Source of the DNA: Gammaproteobacteria bacterium
GTDB taxonomy: Bacteria; Pseudomonadota; Gammaproteobacteria; Steroidobacterales; Rariloculaceae
NCBI GenBank assembly: GCA_036381015.1
Contig: DASVDR010000030.1
Location: 1 to 64,000, forward strand
Length of the DNA stretch: 64,000 bases
Direction of reading: 5' to 3'
Shown: in pieces, positions 24,750 to 32,431 of the stretch
Numbering within the stretch: position 1 is the stretch's first letter
How the letters are laid out: each line of letters begins with the position of its first letter
The notes under the pieces: model-generated
Told to the model about the DNA's origin: nothing
The model's input: the letters and a program-made list of their open reading frames with translations, nothing else
Databases searched by the model: none
Program-made: the position numbers and the translations under genes

Positions 24750-25050
24750 CTAGTTAGGATCAGACGCGACCGTTGATTGAATCCGGTCCGCAAAGTAGGA
24801 GACGCGAGGGTAGTACTCGAGCACGCCATAGCGCCCGCGCAGCCCGCCTGTTGGACGCGCGCTCTGCGCCGAGCTTACGCCAACGACGAACAACAGCCCG
24901 TCACGGACGAGATACGCAGGCCCGCCGCTGTCCCCTGGACCACTAATTCCTTCAAGTTCCGTGACGTCTGGATAGGTAGGTCCGTCGAATCGAAAACGCA
25001 GAATACTCCCCTCGGCGAGTTCCACTCGATTTGTAGCGGCTCTCTTCAGC
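24750..25050 (-). pseudogene. C-terminal fragment of a trypsin-like serine protease
   Basis: About 90 residues of a chymotrypsin-fold protease are recognisable: TELEGISGPGDSGGPAYLV with the nucleophile Ser, FVVGVSSAQ, and RYGVLEYYPRVSYFADRI. The His and Asp of the triad and the whole first barrel are missing, and no signal peptide or plausible start is in front. Upstream the homology ends abruptly at an attC-like sequence (GCCTAACAAGTCGCTGAAG on the minus strand) that also holds the stop codon of the HAD gene. The reading frame closes at TAG 24750-24752, inside a second copy of CCTAACnAGTCG. Confidence 0.7.
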
Positions 25051-25062
25051 GACTTGTTAGGC
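25042..25062 (-). repeat. attC-like half site
   Basis: On the minus strand GCCTAACAAGTCGCTGAAG contains the RYYYAAC core (GCCTAAC) followed by AAGTCGCTGAAG, which resembles the left end of integron attC sites. The TAA is the stop codon of the HAD gene, as is common for cassette genes. A related CCTAACTAGTCG is at 24745-24756, at the end of the protease fragment. No matching GTTRRRY right end at normal attC distance was found for either copy, so both are incomplete. Confidence 0.4.
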
Positions 25063-25674
25063 GCCATGCGACAGCAAGTCGAACTGCGCTGCAATACCAT
25101 CAAGAGCATCGCCCCTCCTGAACTGCATTGCGTGCCAGCCCACTCCTTCTGCGGCGACGACATTCGCCTCGCGGTCATCCAGAAAGAGAATTTGCTCTGG
25201 CTCCACGCCGATTCTGCTCTGCACGAGCCGAAAGTACGCCGGATCCGGCTTCCTTAGTCCAACACGGCATGAAAAGAAGCTTCCATCGAAGCGATTCCCC
25301 AAGCCCATTTGTGACTCGAGATACGCTGCCCTGTGTTGCTCCTGCGTTGAGGCGAGATAGCAGCGAAAGCCATTTGCGCGGAGCTTCTCGATGAACTTCA
25401 AGCAGGGTGAATCAAGATCAGAGTCTGACTCGAACCAGAACTTCAGAAATTCATCCACGGTTCCTGACCACTTCCAGGCTTCCAAATACTGTGGCAACTT
25501 GTCGCGGAGGTCTGCTTTCCCCAGGAGACACTCGACGAATGGGCCAGTGAAGAACGGCTGGGTTTCTTCCGCCGTCATTCCAAGAACTCTCGCAAGCTCC
25601 GTTCGGAACCGCGACCGCACAATGACGCCGTCAACGTCGAATACGGCCGCTCGGATGTCGACGTGGCTAATCAT
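25057..25674 (-). CDS. HAD-family phosphatase
   Basis: A 205-residue haloacid dehalogenase-like hydrolase. Motif I is AAVFDVDGVIVRS (nucleophile Asp), motif II the Thr/Ser of YLASTQEQHR, motif III the Lys of VGLRKPDPAYF, and motif IV ILFLDDREANVVAA. A helical cap domain lies between motifs I and II. This arrangement is that of phosphoglycolate-phosphatase/epoxide-hydrolase-N-like subfamily IA. The substrate is unknown. Base composition is AT-richer than the core genome. It ends inside the attC-like element and is the most upstream gene of the island. Confidence 0.85.
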   Translation of the reverse strand: MISHVDIRAAVFDVDGVIVRSRFRTELARVLGMTAEETQPFFTGPFVECLLGKADLRDKLPQYLEAWKWSGTVDEFLKFWFESDSDLDSPCLKFIEKLRANGFRCYLASTQEQHRAAYLESQMGLGNRFDGSFFSCRVGLRKPDPAYFRLVQSRIGVEPEQILFLDDREANVVAAEGVGWHAMQFRRGDALDGIAAQFDLLSHGA

Positions 25675-25761
25675 GGCGCGTAACAGCCGGATGGACCGGA
25701 TAGACAATTCACCGTATCGCCCGCAGAGGTCGTTCGCGTTCTTCGCGAGATTCTGGCGACT

Positions 25762-26355
25762 TCAATATCGCGGCGCGCCCGCGGGCGCCGGTCGAATCGT
25801 CCACACGCGGCGATGCGTGGCGTCCCCGAACGGAGACTGGTCGTTGTTCCCGGCGTTCGCCCAGAGCTCGACGACGATCGGACCGTCGATCGTTGTCGGG
25901 GCGGTCCACTCCACGGACCACTCGGCGACGCCCGGCGTCTCGACGACGGAACCGGCTTCCGTCGATCGCACCTGCGCGCCGTTCGCGGTCGTCTTGGCAT
26001 CGAGCGCAGCGAAAGCACCGGCGCCGTCGTGCTGGGCGGGAGACTCGGCGTCGCCGGTTGCCGGCGGCGCCGCTTCGTGCCATGCGGAAAGCAGAAACCC
26101 GGCGATCGCCATCTCCGGTGCGGTCAATCGCACGGTGAGCCGGTAGTGCGATCCCGGCGTCACCTCTGAAGGGAGTCCCGCGAGGCTCAGCGCCTCGGAG
26201 TCTTCGGTCGCCGGCGCGTCGAAGTGGCACTGCACGCAGCCTTCGTTCCCGGCGACCTCCCAAGGCGGGCCGTCCGGAAACGCGGCGGCGAGCGCGGGGC
26301 AGGCAAGCGCGGCGGCGGCGATTGCCGCCGCCGGCGCGGCGGACGACGATGTCAC
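25762..26355 (-). CDS. Exported monoheme protein with Reeler-like domain
   Basis: A 197-residue secreted protein starting at GTG 26355, with a signal peptide rich in Ala. One c-type heme motif follows directly (GNEGCVQCHFDAP). The rest is beta-rich with GSHYRLTVRLTAPEMAIAGFLLSA and WSVEWTAPTTIDGPIVVELWAN. This is the layout of bacterial Reeler/choice-of-anchor proteins, in which a heme site precedes an Ig-like domain. The gene is 17 bases downstream of the Vgb-like propeller gene and probably cotranscribed with it. Confidence 0.75.
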   Translation of the reverse strand: MTSSSAAPAAAIAAAALACPALAAAFPDGPPWEVAGNEGCVQCHFDAPATEDSEALSLAGLPSEVTPGSHYRLTVRLTAPEMAIAGFLLSAWHEAAPPATGDAESPAQHDGAGAFAALDAKTTANGAQVRSTEAGSVVETPGVAEWSVEWTAPTTIDGPIVVELWANAGNNDQSPFGDATHRRVWTIRPAPAGAPRY

Positions 26356-26372
26356 GGTCGGTGCAGCCTGCG

Positions 26373-27392
26373 CTATTCGCTGCCGACGACGGCGCGTGCG
26401 AGCGTCTCCTCGTCGGTTCCGAACCAGATGCTGGCCGACGGCATGTGATAGTACATGTGACGCACGGAGCCGCCGCCGGACGGGATCTCGGTCACGGAGA
26501 TGACCTGCTCAGTCCGCGTGTCGAAGCCGACGAACTGGTTCGGCGTGACGCCCGTCTCGACGACCCAGACGCGATCGCGCTCGTCCGACGCCATGCCGTA
26601 CGGCCGCGAATCTTCGCCGGAAGGCAGCGCCCATTCAGCGAATTCGTCCGTCTTCGGATCGTAGCTGCCGAGGTACCCCCGCGCGAAGTCGGCGTACCAG
26701 ATGCGTCCGTCGCTCGTGATCTCGAGCCGCCGCGGCCGCGCGCCTTCGGCGGGAATCACGTGCTCGGTCAGCTCGAGGGTCTCGGGATCCACGGACGCGA
26801 GCTTGTTCGTGCCGAGCAGCACGATCCACGGCGTGCCGTCCTCGGCGATCTTGATCCCGTAGGGGCGTGCCCGCGGCGTCGGCACCTCGATCAGATCGAC
26901 GGAGCGGTCGGCGACGGTGAGCCGGCCGACGAAGTTGCCGCCCTGCACGGTGAACCAGATGTGCTCTTCGCCGTCGTCGAAGACGAGGGTATGCGGATCG
27001 CGCGCGGCCGGATTCGGCATCGCGATCATCTCGATCTCGTCCGTCTTCGGATCGTATCGGCCGATGTAGCCTTTCAGGTTCCCGCTGTACCAGACGATCC
27101 CGTCCGACCCGACGATCAGGTTGTGCGGGCCGGGCTCGTCCGCAAGGTCGCGTTTGAAGAACTCGCCCGTCGACGGCGTGAAGCGGGCGAGGTAGTGCCC
27201 GCGCTGCCCGACGAACCAGACCTCGTCCGGCCCGACCGCGAACGGATCCCGCGCGCGGCCCTCGAACGGAACCTCCCACTCGTCGATCTCTATCGGATTC
27301 ATCTCCTCGGCCCCGACGCCGGGAGCCGCAAGCCACGCGAACGACAGCGCGGCCGGCGCAACGATACGGAGCGCCTGTGACTTATCGATCAT
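26373..27392 (-). CDS. Exported virginiamycin B lyase-like (Vgb/SMP-30 type) beta-propeller
   Basis: A 339-residue exported protein. The start at 27392 is supported by GGAGGG nine bases upstream, and a signal peptide follows (VAPAALSFAWLAAPGVGAE). The rest is a seven-bladed propeller with repeated units such as DGIVWYSGNLKGYIGRYDPKT, EHIWFTVQGGNFVGRL, DGRIWYADFARGYLGSYDPKT and RVWVVETG. These W-x-G-R-x-D blades are characteristic of the Vgb family. True virginiamycin hydrolysis needs specific His residues and is not implied. It sits directly upstream of a monoheme protein gene and may be its periplasmic partner. Confidence 0.82.
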   Translation of the reverse strand: MIDKSQALRIVAPAALSFAWLAAPGVGAEEMNPIEIDEWEVPFEGRARDPFAVGPDEVWFVGQRGHYLARFTPSTGEFFKRDLADEPGPHNLIVGSDGIVWYSGNLKGYIGRYDPKTDEIEMIAMPNPAARDPHTLVFDDGEEHIWFTVQGGNFVGRLTVADRSVDLIEVPTPRARPYGIKIAEDGTPWIVLLGTNKLASVDPETLELTEHVIPAEGARPRRLEITSDGRIWYADFARGYLGSYDPKTDEFAEWALPSGEDSRPYGMASDERDRVWVVETGVTPNQFVGFDTRTEQVISVTEIPSGGGSVRHMYYHMPSASIWFGTDEETLARAVVGSE

Positions 27393-27521
27393 CGAACGAC
27401 CCTCCAAGCTGCGGTGACGCGACCGGCGCCGAAATACGCCGGATGGCCCGACGGTACTACAAAGCGGTGCCGCTGTCCGCTCCGGTCACGCCGTGCCGCG
27501 CGGCGCAAGATCGGAGCGTCG

Positions 27522-27705
27522 GCTCTGGCGCCGGGACGGCGCGAAGGCTAGACGCCATGGGCCTCACCCGGGATCGCACGAAGGCCAGATCCCGTGGACC
27601 CCACCTGGGGCGACGCGAAGGCCAAGCCCCGCGGCCCACTCCCGGGACCGCGCGAAGGCAGGCCCCCGACGGGCCTCACTCCCGGGGCGACGAGAAGACG
27701 CGCGT
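27522..27705. repeat. Five tandem 37-bp hairpin-forming repeats
   Basis: Units start at 27522, 27559, 27596, 27633 and 27671 (37, 37, 37, 38 bases and a partial). All five centre on a purine-rich loop; units 1-4 contain CGCGAAGGC or CACGAAGGC. Unit 2 has a perfect 7-bp stem (CGGGATC with GATCCCG). Unit 3 has TGGGGC with GCCCCG at the same positions, so two base pairs are changed on both sides. Units 1 and 4 also form stems of 5-6 pairs, in shifted register or with an internal loop. There are no spacers as in CRISPR. The last unit merges with the 3' end of the DUF6152 remnant. No coding function is seen. Confidence 0.65.
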
Positions 27706-27952
27706 GCCGTCGCCGAGCGTCACCTTGCTCGCGTTGGCGACCTCCGGTGCGTTCCGGGCGCGGAATCCCTCAACGGTAACCCGGTCGCCGGGCTTCAGCG
27801 TGTCGTGCTTCTAGCCGCGGCGCATCAGCGTGTTCGGGCTCGCGAGCTCGAAGTCCCAGCTCACCGCCCGGCCGTCCTCGGCGTTTGCGTCGACGTAGAA
27901 GCGGGCATGCGGATTCAACCACTCGATCTTCGTGACGGTGCCGACCTCCGGC
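27676..27952 (-). pseudogene. DUF6152 family remnant with in-frame stop
   Basis: The minus strand encodes VTKIEWLNPHARFYVDA, SWDFELASPNTLMRRG, then a TAG at 27811-27813 where the family has Trp, and continues in the same frame with KHDTLKPGDRVTVEGFRA and VTLGDGTRVFSSPRE before TGA at 27676-27678. This is the middle and end of a DUF6152 protein, a small exported protein of unknown role. The signal peptide and first strand are absent. The gene next to it upstream is its usual genomic neighbour, which supports the assignment. Confidence 0.75.
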
Positions 27953-27993
27953 CGCGCACGGCACGTGCTTCAAGATTTCCAAAGCCGGACTTG

Positions 27994-28809
27994 CTACGGA
28001 TCGTAGTGCTGCGACGACTTCTCGTTCTCGTTGCAAATGAACTCGATCAGCTCGGTGTCGAGCATGATCCGCTGGTTCACGCGCACGGTGAACGGCTCCG
28101 AGTAGGCCTTCGGGTCGACGATCGTGACGTCGATGTGAAGATGGCCGTAGTCGGGGCGCGTGAAACGCTCGATCATGCGGCCCTCGCTCGTGATCGGGCT
28201 GCCGTTCACGTCGAGCCAACCGAGATCCTTGAGCCTCACGGTCTCGACGACGAGCGTGTCGCCTTCCCAGTGACCGACGGAATATCCGTACCACCACGGC
28301 AGAACGTCGGGCGGCGGGAGCGGCCGGCCGTCGAGAAAGATTTGCCGGATACCGGAATTGCCCTCGTAGAGGATGACGATGAGATCGTCGGTCTGGATGA
28401 TCTTGCGCGGCTGCGGATGCATGTGGAGCTGCATCAGACCCATCGGCAGGCAGTGCGCGTCCGGGTTGTCCTTGCTGTCGTTCGCGACCCGCTCGTCGCG
28501 CAGCTCCCGGGCCCAGTCGAGGTACGGCAGCTGCCCGCCCTCCATGTTCGCGCCGAGATTGAAGAACGTGGCGCGCGGCGGCGTGCCGGGCGGGGGCTCC
28601 TCGTCCCTCGACCCGCGTTCGTTCTCCCAGATGCCCGAGAGATCCGGCTTGCCGTTCGGCATCCGCGGCACCGGCCCTTCGAGATCGGGCTCACCGTCCG
28701 CCGTGCGGGGGACGTTCGGCGTGGGATAGGCGGGCCATTGCGCCGATACCGGCGCCGAGAACACCCCGGCGACCGCGATCAGGCCGAGGCAGCCGAGAAA
28801 TCGTTTCAT
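27994..28809 (-). CDS. Exported protein of unknown function (DUF6152-associated)
   Basis: A 271-residue secreted protein. The signal peptide is MKRFLGCLGLIAVAGVFSAPVSAQ. The mature part has PRMPNGKPDLSGIWEN, LPMGLMQLHMHPQPRKIIQT, LPWWYGYSVGHWEGDTLVVE, and IERFTRPDYGHLHIDVTIVD. This is a family common in soil Gamma- and Acidobacteria, often beside DUF6152 genes, that seems to be a beta-rich periplasmic domain. No catalytic residues can be named. It lies just upstream of the broken DUF6152 gene on the same strand. Confidence 0.75.
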   Translation of the reverse strand: MKRFLGCLGLIAVAGVFSAPVSAQWPAYPTPNVPRTADGEPDLEGPVPRMPNGKPDLSGIWENERGSRDEEPPPGTPPRATFFNLGANMEGGQLPYLDWARELRDERVANDSKDNPDAHCLPMGLMQLHMHPQPRKIIQTDDLIVILYEGNSGIRQIFLDGRPLPPPDVLPWWYGYSVGHWEGDTLVVETVRLKDLGWLDVNGSPITSEGRMIERFTRPDYGHLHIDVTIVDPKAYSEPFTVRVNQRIMLDTELIEFICNENEKSSQHYDP

Positions 28810-28862
28810 GGTGCGACCGTGCGACTGAACCCGAGCGAGAAAATACCGTATCCTCGCGCGCA

Positions 28863-29507
28863 ATGCGACTCGGCCGGGCTCGACTATTTTTTAGGCGCCA
28901 CGCTCTGACGAGCGGCGCTCGGCTTTCCTTCCTCGCGTGGATCTTGTGCTGCGCCGGGGCGGCCGTTGCGCAGCAGACCGACGTGATCGTTTGGAGCGCC
29001 GGCCGGCCGCTCGTGTGGTCGGACTTTCGCGGTCCCGTGGATCCGGACGCGCCGCCGCGCACCGCGGCTTCCACGTCGTCGTCGCTCACGCTCGGGTACG
29101 AGCTCGAGGTTCGGCAGGATCGACGCTGCACGTTCGTGATCACGAGCATCGAAACGCTTGCGACGTTCGAGCCTTCCGCCTCGTGGGTGAAGCCCGGCCA
29201 ACGCACCGCGGAGGTCCTCGAGCACGAGCAGGGGCACTTCGACATCACGCAGGTTCACAAGATGATCCCCGATCGGGAGGCGCGCGGCCTCGTCGGCGAC
29301 GAGCGCCGGTGCCCCAGCGGTGCGGCGATGGAGGCGATTCAGGCCCGTGCGGCCGCGATCGTCGCCGAGGTCCGCGATCGGGTCTGGGCCGACCTTCGCG
29401 ACGTGCAGGAGCGCTACGACGCGGAGACCGCGCACGGCACGCAGCGCGCCGCGCAGCGCGAATGGAGCGCGCGGATCGAGGAGGCGCTGCGGCGCGGGCG
29501 CTGGTAG
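28863..29507 (+). CDS. Secreted Zn-dependent protease-like protein (DUF922)
   Basis: A 214-residue exported protein. A signal sequence (LSFLAWILCCAGAAVAQ) precedes a DUF922 domain: RPLVWSDFRGPVD, TAASTSSSLTLGYELEV, and the motif H121-E-Q-G-H125 in VLEHEQGHFDITQVH. This is an HExxH-type metal site, and the family is predicted to be zinc peptidases. The C-terminal third is helical and highly charged. It is divergent from the preceding gene with 53 bases between starts. Protease activity is inferred from the motif only. Confidence 0.82.
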   Translation: MRLGRARLFFRRHALTSGARLSFLAWILCCAGAAVAQQTDVIVWSAGRPLVWSDFRGPVDPDAPPRTAASTSSSLTLGYELEVRQDRRCTFVITSIETLATFEPSASWVKPGQRTAEVLEHEQGHFDITQVHKMIPDREARGLVGDERRCPSGAAMEAIQARAAAIVAEVRDRVWADLRDVQERYDAETAHGTQRAAQREWSARIEEALRRGRW

Positions 29508-29513
29508 ACGCGC

Positions 29514-30485
29514 TCAGGCGCGCAGCACGCGCCGCAGCACGGCGTTGCGGTCCGCGACGAACTGCTGCGAGATCTTCGCCTCCGGCCCGAACACGTCGAA
29601 CGCATGGAACGCGCCGGGATAGACATGGAGCTCGGTCGGCACGCCCGCGTCGATGAGGCGGCGCGCGTAGTCGATGTTCTCGTCGAGGAACGCGTCGATC
29701 GAGCCCACCGGGATGTACGCGGGCGGCAGCCCGGAGAGGTCCCGGGCGCGCGCCGGGGCGGCGTACGCCGGGACGTCGCTCGCGCCCGGCGGGCGGCCGA
29801 CGTACGCGGCCCACGCGTCGATCGCGTTCTGGCGGCTCCAGAACAGCGCGTCCGGCAGCTCCGCGCTCGCGGGCTTCGCGGTGCGATCGTCGAGCGCCGG
29901 ATAGACGAGCAGCTGGAACGCGGGGCGGACCTCGCCGCGGTCGCGCGCGAGAAGCGCGAGGCCCGCGGCAAGATTCCCGCCGGCGCTCGCGCCGCCGACG
30001 GCGATCCGTGCGGGGTCCACGCGGAGCGGGCCGCTTTGCGCCGCGAGCCAGCGCAGCGCGGCATAGCAGTCGTGGAGCGCGGCCGGGTGAGGGTGCTCCG
30101 GCGCGAGGCGGTAGTCGACCGACACCACGACGCACCCGACGTCCTTCGCGAGCTGCGCCGTCAGCGCGTCGTCGAGCTCGATGTTGCCGAGGACCCAGCC
30201 TCCGCCGTGCATCCAGAGGACCGCAGGCAGCGGCTCGGCACGGCCCGCCGGCCGGTAGACCCGCACCGGGACCTCGGGGTCGCCGTCGAAGCCCGGCGCG
30301 CGGCGGTCCTCGGTCTCGACGCCTTCGATCTTCGGCGCTTCCGCCTTGTGCGCGGCGATCATGCCGTCGACGAGCTCGCGCATGCGGGGAATGTCGCCGA
30401 GATCGAATCCTCCTCCGGTCGCCTCGAGGAAGCCGTCGAGCGGCGCGACGAGCTCGGGATCGAGAAGCTCTCGGGGGCTTTTCAT
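29514..30485 (-). CDS. Alpha/beta hydrolase, HSL-type esterase
   Basis: A 323-residue esterase of the hormone-sensitive-lipase family. The oxyanion motif HGGG is in VLWMHGGGWVLGNIELDD, the nucleophile motif is GGASAGGNLAAGLAL (G-x-S-A-G-G), and the C-terminal Asp and His are in GSIDAFLDEN and VYPGAFHAFDVF. It would hydrolyse short acyl or aryl esters. It has no signal peptide and is cytoplasmic. It is 73 bases downstream of recQ on the same strand but probably not functionally linked. Confidence 0.9.
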   Translation of the reverse strand: MKSPRELLDPELVAPLDGFLEATGGGFDLGDIPRMRELVDGMIAAHKAEAPKIEGVETEDRRAPGFDGDPEVPVRVYRPAGRAEPLPAVLWMHGGGWVLGNIELDDALTAQLAKDVGCVVVSVDYRLAPEHPHPAALHDCYAALRWLAAQSGPLRVDPARIAVGGASAGGNLAAGLALLARDRGEVRPAFQLLVYPALDDRTAKPASAELPDALFWSRQNAIDAWAAYVGRPPGASDVPAYAAPARARDLSGLPPAYIPVGSIDAFLDENIDYARRLIDAGVPTELHVYPGAFHAFDVFGPEAKISQQFVADRNAVLRRVLRA

Positions 30486-30558
30486 CGTTCTTCTCCGTGT
30501 GGTGCCCGTGTTGTGCTCATCTTGTTCGACTGCACGGAAAAGGCAAGCGCCGCGTCGA

Positions 30559-32409
30559 TCACCCGAAGCGGCGGATCACGTCGAGGAAGCGCTCGCCGTA
30601 ACGCTCGAGCTTCGCTTGCCCGACGCCGGTGATGCCGAGAAGCTCGCGCTCGGACGCGGGGCGCAGCTCGCTCATCTCGCGCAGCGTCGCGTCGTGGAAG
30701 ATCACGTAAGGCGGGACGCCTTGCTCGGCGGCGATGACGCGCCGGCAGTCGCGCAGCGCGTCCCACAGCGGGCGATTCTCCGTCGCGAGCTGCTCGATCG
30801 GCGCGCGCGCTTTCTTTCGCGGCGCGGCGTCCTTGCGGTCCTCGCGCAGCTCGAGCACGATCTCGCCGCGGAGGAGCGGGCGGCTTTTCGGCGTGAGCGT
30901 GAGCGCGCCGAATCGCTCGGGATCGGACCTCACGTACCCGAGGACCGCGAGCTGCCTGACCACCGAGCGCCATTGCCGGCTCGACAGCTCCGTGCCGATA
31001 CCGAACACAGACAGGCGCTCGTGACGGTGCTGTGCGACCTTCTCGGTGGCGTTGCCGAGCAGCACGTCGACGACGTGAGCCGCGCCGAAGCGCTGACCTG
31101 TGCGGTAGACGGCCGAGAGGAGCTTGCGCGCCGCTTCCGTTCCGTCCCATGTGGCAGGCGGGCTCAGGCAGTTGTCGCAGTTGCCGCAGTCCGCAGCCGC
31201 CTCCTCGCCGAAATACTCGAGGAGCGGGCGGCGCCGGCACTGCGTCACCTCGCACCACCCGAGGAGGGCGTCGAGCTTGTGACGCTCGCGGCGCTTGTGC
31301 TCCTCGTCCGCGGCCGACGACTCGACGATCTGCCGCAGCTGCACGACGTCCTGGAGGCCGTAGACCATCCACGCATCGGCGGGCTCGCCGTCGCGCCCCG
31401 CACGGCCCGTCTCCTGGTAGTACGACTCGATGCTCTTCGGCAGGTCGAGATGCGCGACGAAGCGGACGTCCGGCTTGTCGATCCCCATTCCGAACGCGAT
31501 CGTCGCGACGATGATCACGGCGTCGTCCGTCACGAAGCGCCGCTGGTGCGCGGCGCGCGTCTCCGCGTCGAGACCCGCGTGATAGGGCAGCGCGTCGAAG
31601 CCTTGCTCGCGCAGCCATTCGGCGACGCTTTCGACCTTCTTGCGGGAGAGGCAGTACACGATGCCGGCCTCGCCGTCGTGCCCGCGGAGGAACGCGAGGA
31701 GCTGGCGGCGCGGATCGGTCTTCGCCTGCACGGTGTAGCGGATGTTCGGGCGGTCGAACGCGCCGACGCAAAGCTCGGGATCCGCGAGCGCGAGGCGCTC
31801 GACGATCTCGTCGCGCGTCATCGGCGTGGCCGTGGCCGTCAGCGCGATGCGCGGGACGCCGGGAAAGACCTCGACGAGCCGGCCGAGCGCGAGGTAGTCC
31901 TGGCGGAAATCGTGCCCCCACTGCGACACGCAGTGCGCCTCGTCGATCGCGATCACGGCGATCGGCAGGCCGGCCAGGAGCTCGAGCGTGTGCGGCTGCA
32001 GGAGGCGCTCGGGCGCCACGTAGAGCAGCGCGAGGGATCCGCTTCGCAATGTGTCGACGATCGTCCGCTGCTCTTGCAGAGGGAGCGTCGAGTTCAGGAA
32101 CGCGGCCGGAATGCCGAGCTCGCGCAGCGCGCGCACCTGATCTTCCATCAGCGCGATCAGCGGCGACACGACGAGGCCGACGCCCGGCCGCAGCAGCGCG
32201 GGAATCTGGTAGCACAGCGACTTGCCGCCGCCGGTCGGCATCAGCACGAGCGCGTCGCGCCCTGCGAGCACGGCCGCGATTGCCTGCTCCTGGCGCCCGC
32301 GGAACTCGGCGTAGCCGAACACGTCGCGCAGCAGCCTGCGGGCGTCGTCGAGTGAGGGCGGCAGGACGCTGCGGAGAGGGTCGGGCTGCATGCGGCCGGA
32401 TGATGCCAT
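30559..32409 (-). CDS. recQ: ATP-dependent DNA helicase RecQ
   Basis: A 616-residue SF2 helicase. Motif 0 and I are FRGRQEQAIAAVLAGRDALV and MPTGGGKSLCYQ, motif II is DEAHCVSQWGHDFR, motif III ALTATAT, motif V VATIAFGMGIDKP and motif VI QETGRAGRDG. The RQC zinc site is CEVTQCRRRPLLEYF...CGNCDNC, and an HRDC domain closes the protein (GITGVGQAKLERYG). It unwinds recombination intermediates. The first ATG (32409) is used; the ATG at 32391 is an equal alternative. It follows the BamA-like gene by 22 bases. Confidence 0.95.
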   Translation of the reverse strand: MASSGRMQPDPLRSVLPPSLDDARRLLRDVFGYAEFRGRQEQAIAAVLAGRDALVLMPTGGGKSLCYQIPALLRPGVGLVVSPLIALMEDQVRALRELGIPAAFLNSTLPLQEQRTIVDTLRSGSLALLYVAPERLLQPHTLELLAGLPIAVIAIDEAHCVSQWGHDFRQDYLALGRLVEVFPGVPRIALTATATPMTRDEIVERLALADPELCVGAFDRPNIRYTVQAKTDPRRQLLAFLRGHDGEAGIVYCLSRKKVESVAEWLREQGFDALPYHAGLDAETRAAHQRRFVTDDAVIIVATIAFGMGIDKPDVRFVAHLDLPKSIESYYQETGRAGRDGEPADAWMVYGLQDVVQLRQIVESSAADEEHKRRERHKLDALLGWCEVTQCRRRPLLEYFGEEAAADCGNCDNCLSPPATWDGTEAARKLLSAVYRTGQRFGAAHVVDVLLGNATEKVAQHRHERLSVFGIGTELSSRQWRSVVRQLAVLGYVRSDPERFGALTLTPKSRPLLRGEIVLELREDRKDAAPRKKARAPIEQLATENRPLWDALRDCRRVIAAEQGVPPYVIFHDATLREMSELRPASERELLGITGVGQAKLERYGERFLDVIRRFG

Positions 32410-32431
32410 ACGCGGCGCCGGACATGCGCGC

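Noticed and set aside
22700-25700. Complete integron with integrase
   Set aside because: Only attC-like left halves were seen; no integrase gene, attI or full attC sites are in the window.
25391-26146. Plus-strand frame of 251 codons spanning the edge of the AT-rich island
   Set aside because: It runs antisense through both the HAD gene and the monoheme protein gene, Ser/Arg-rich without motifs.
27522-27705. CRISPR array
   Set aside because: The units are contiguous without unique spacers and no cas gene is present.
30346-32355. Open frame of about 669 codons on the plus strand opposite recQ
   Set aside because: It is antisense to a gene with every RecQ motif, has an Arg/Ala/Glu-biased composition and no recognisable domain. 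Long antisense frames are expected at this GC content.
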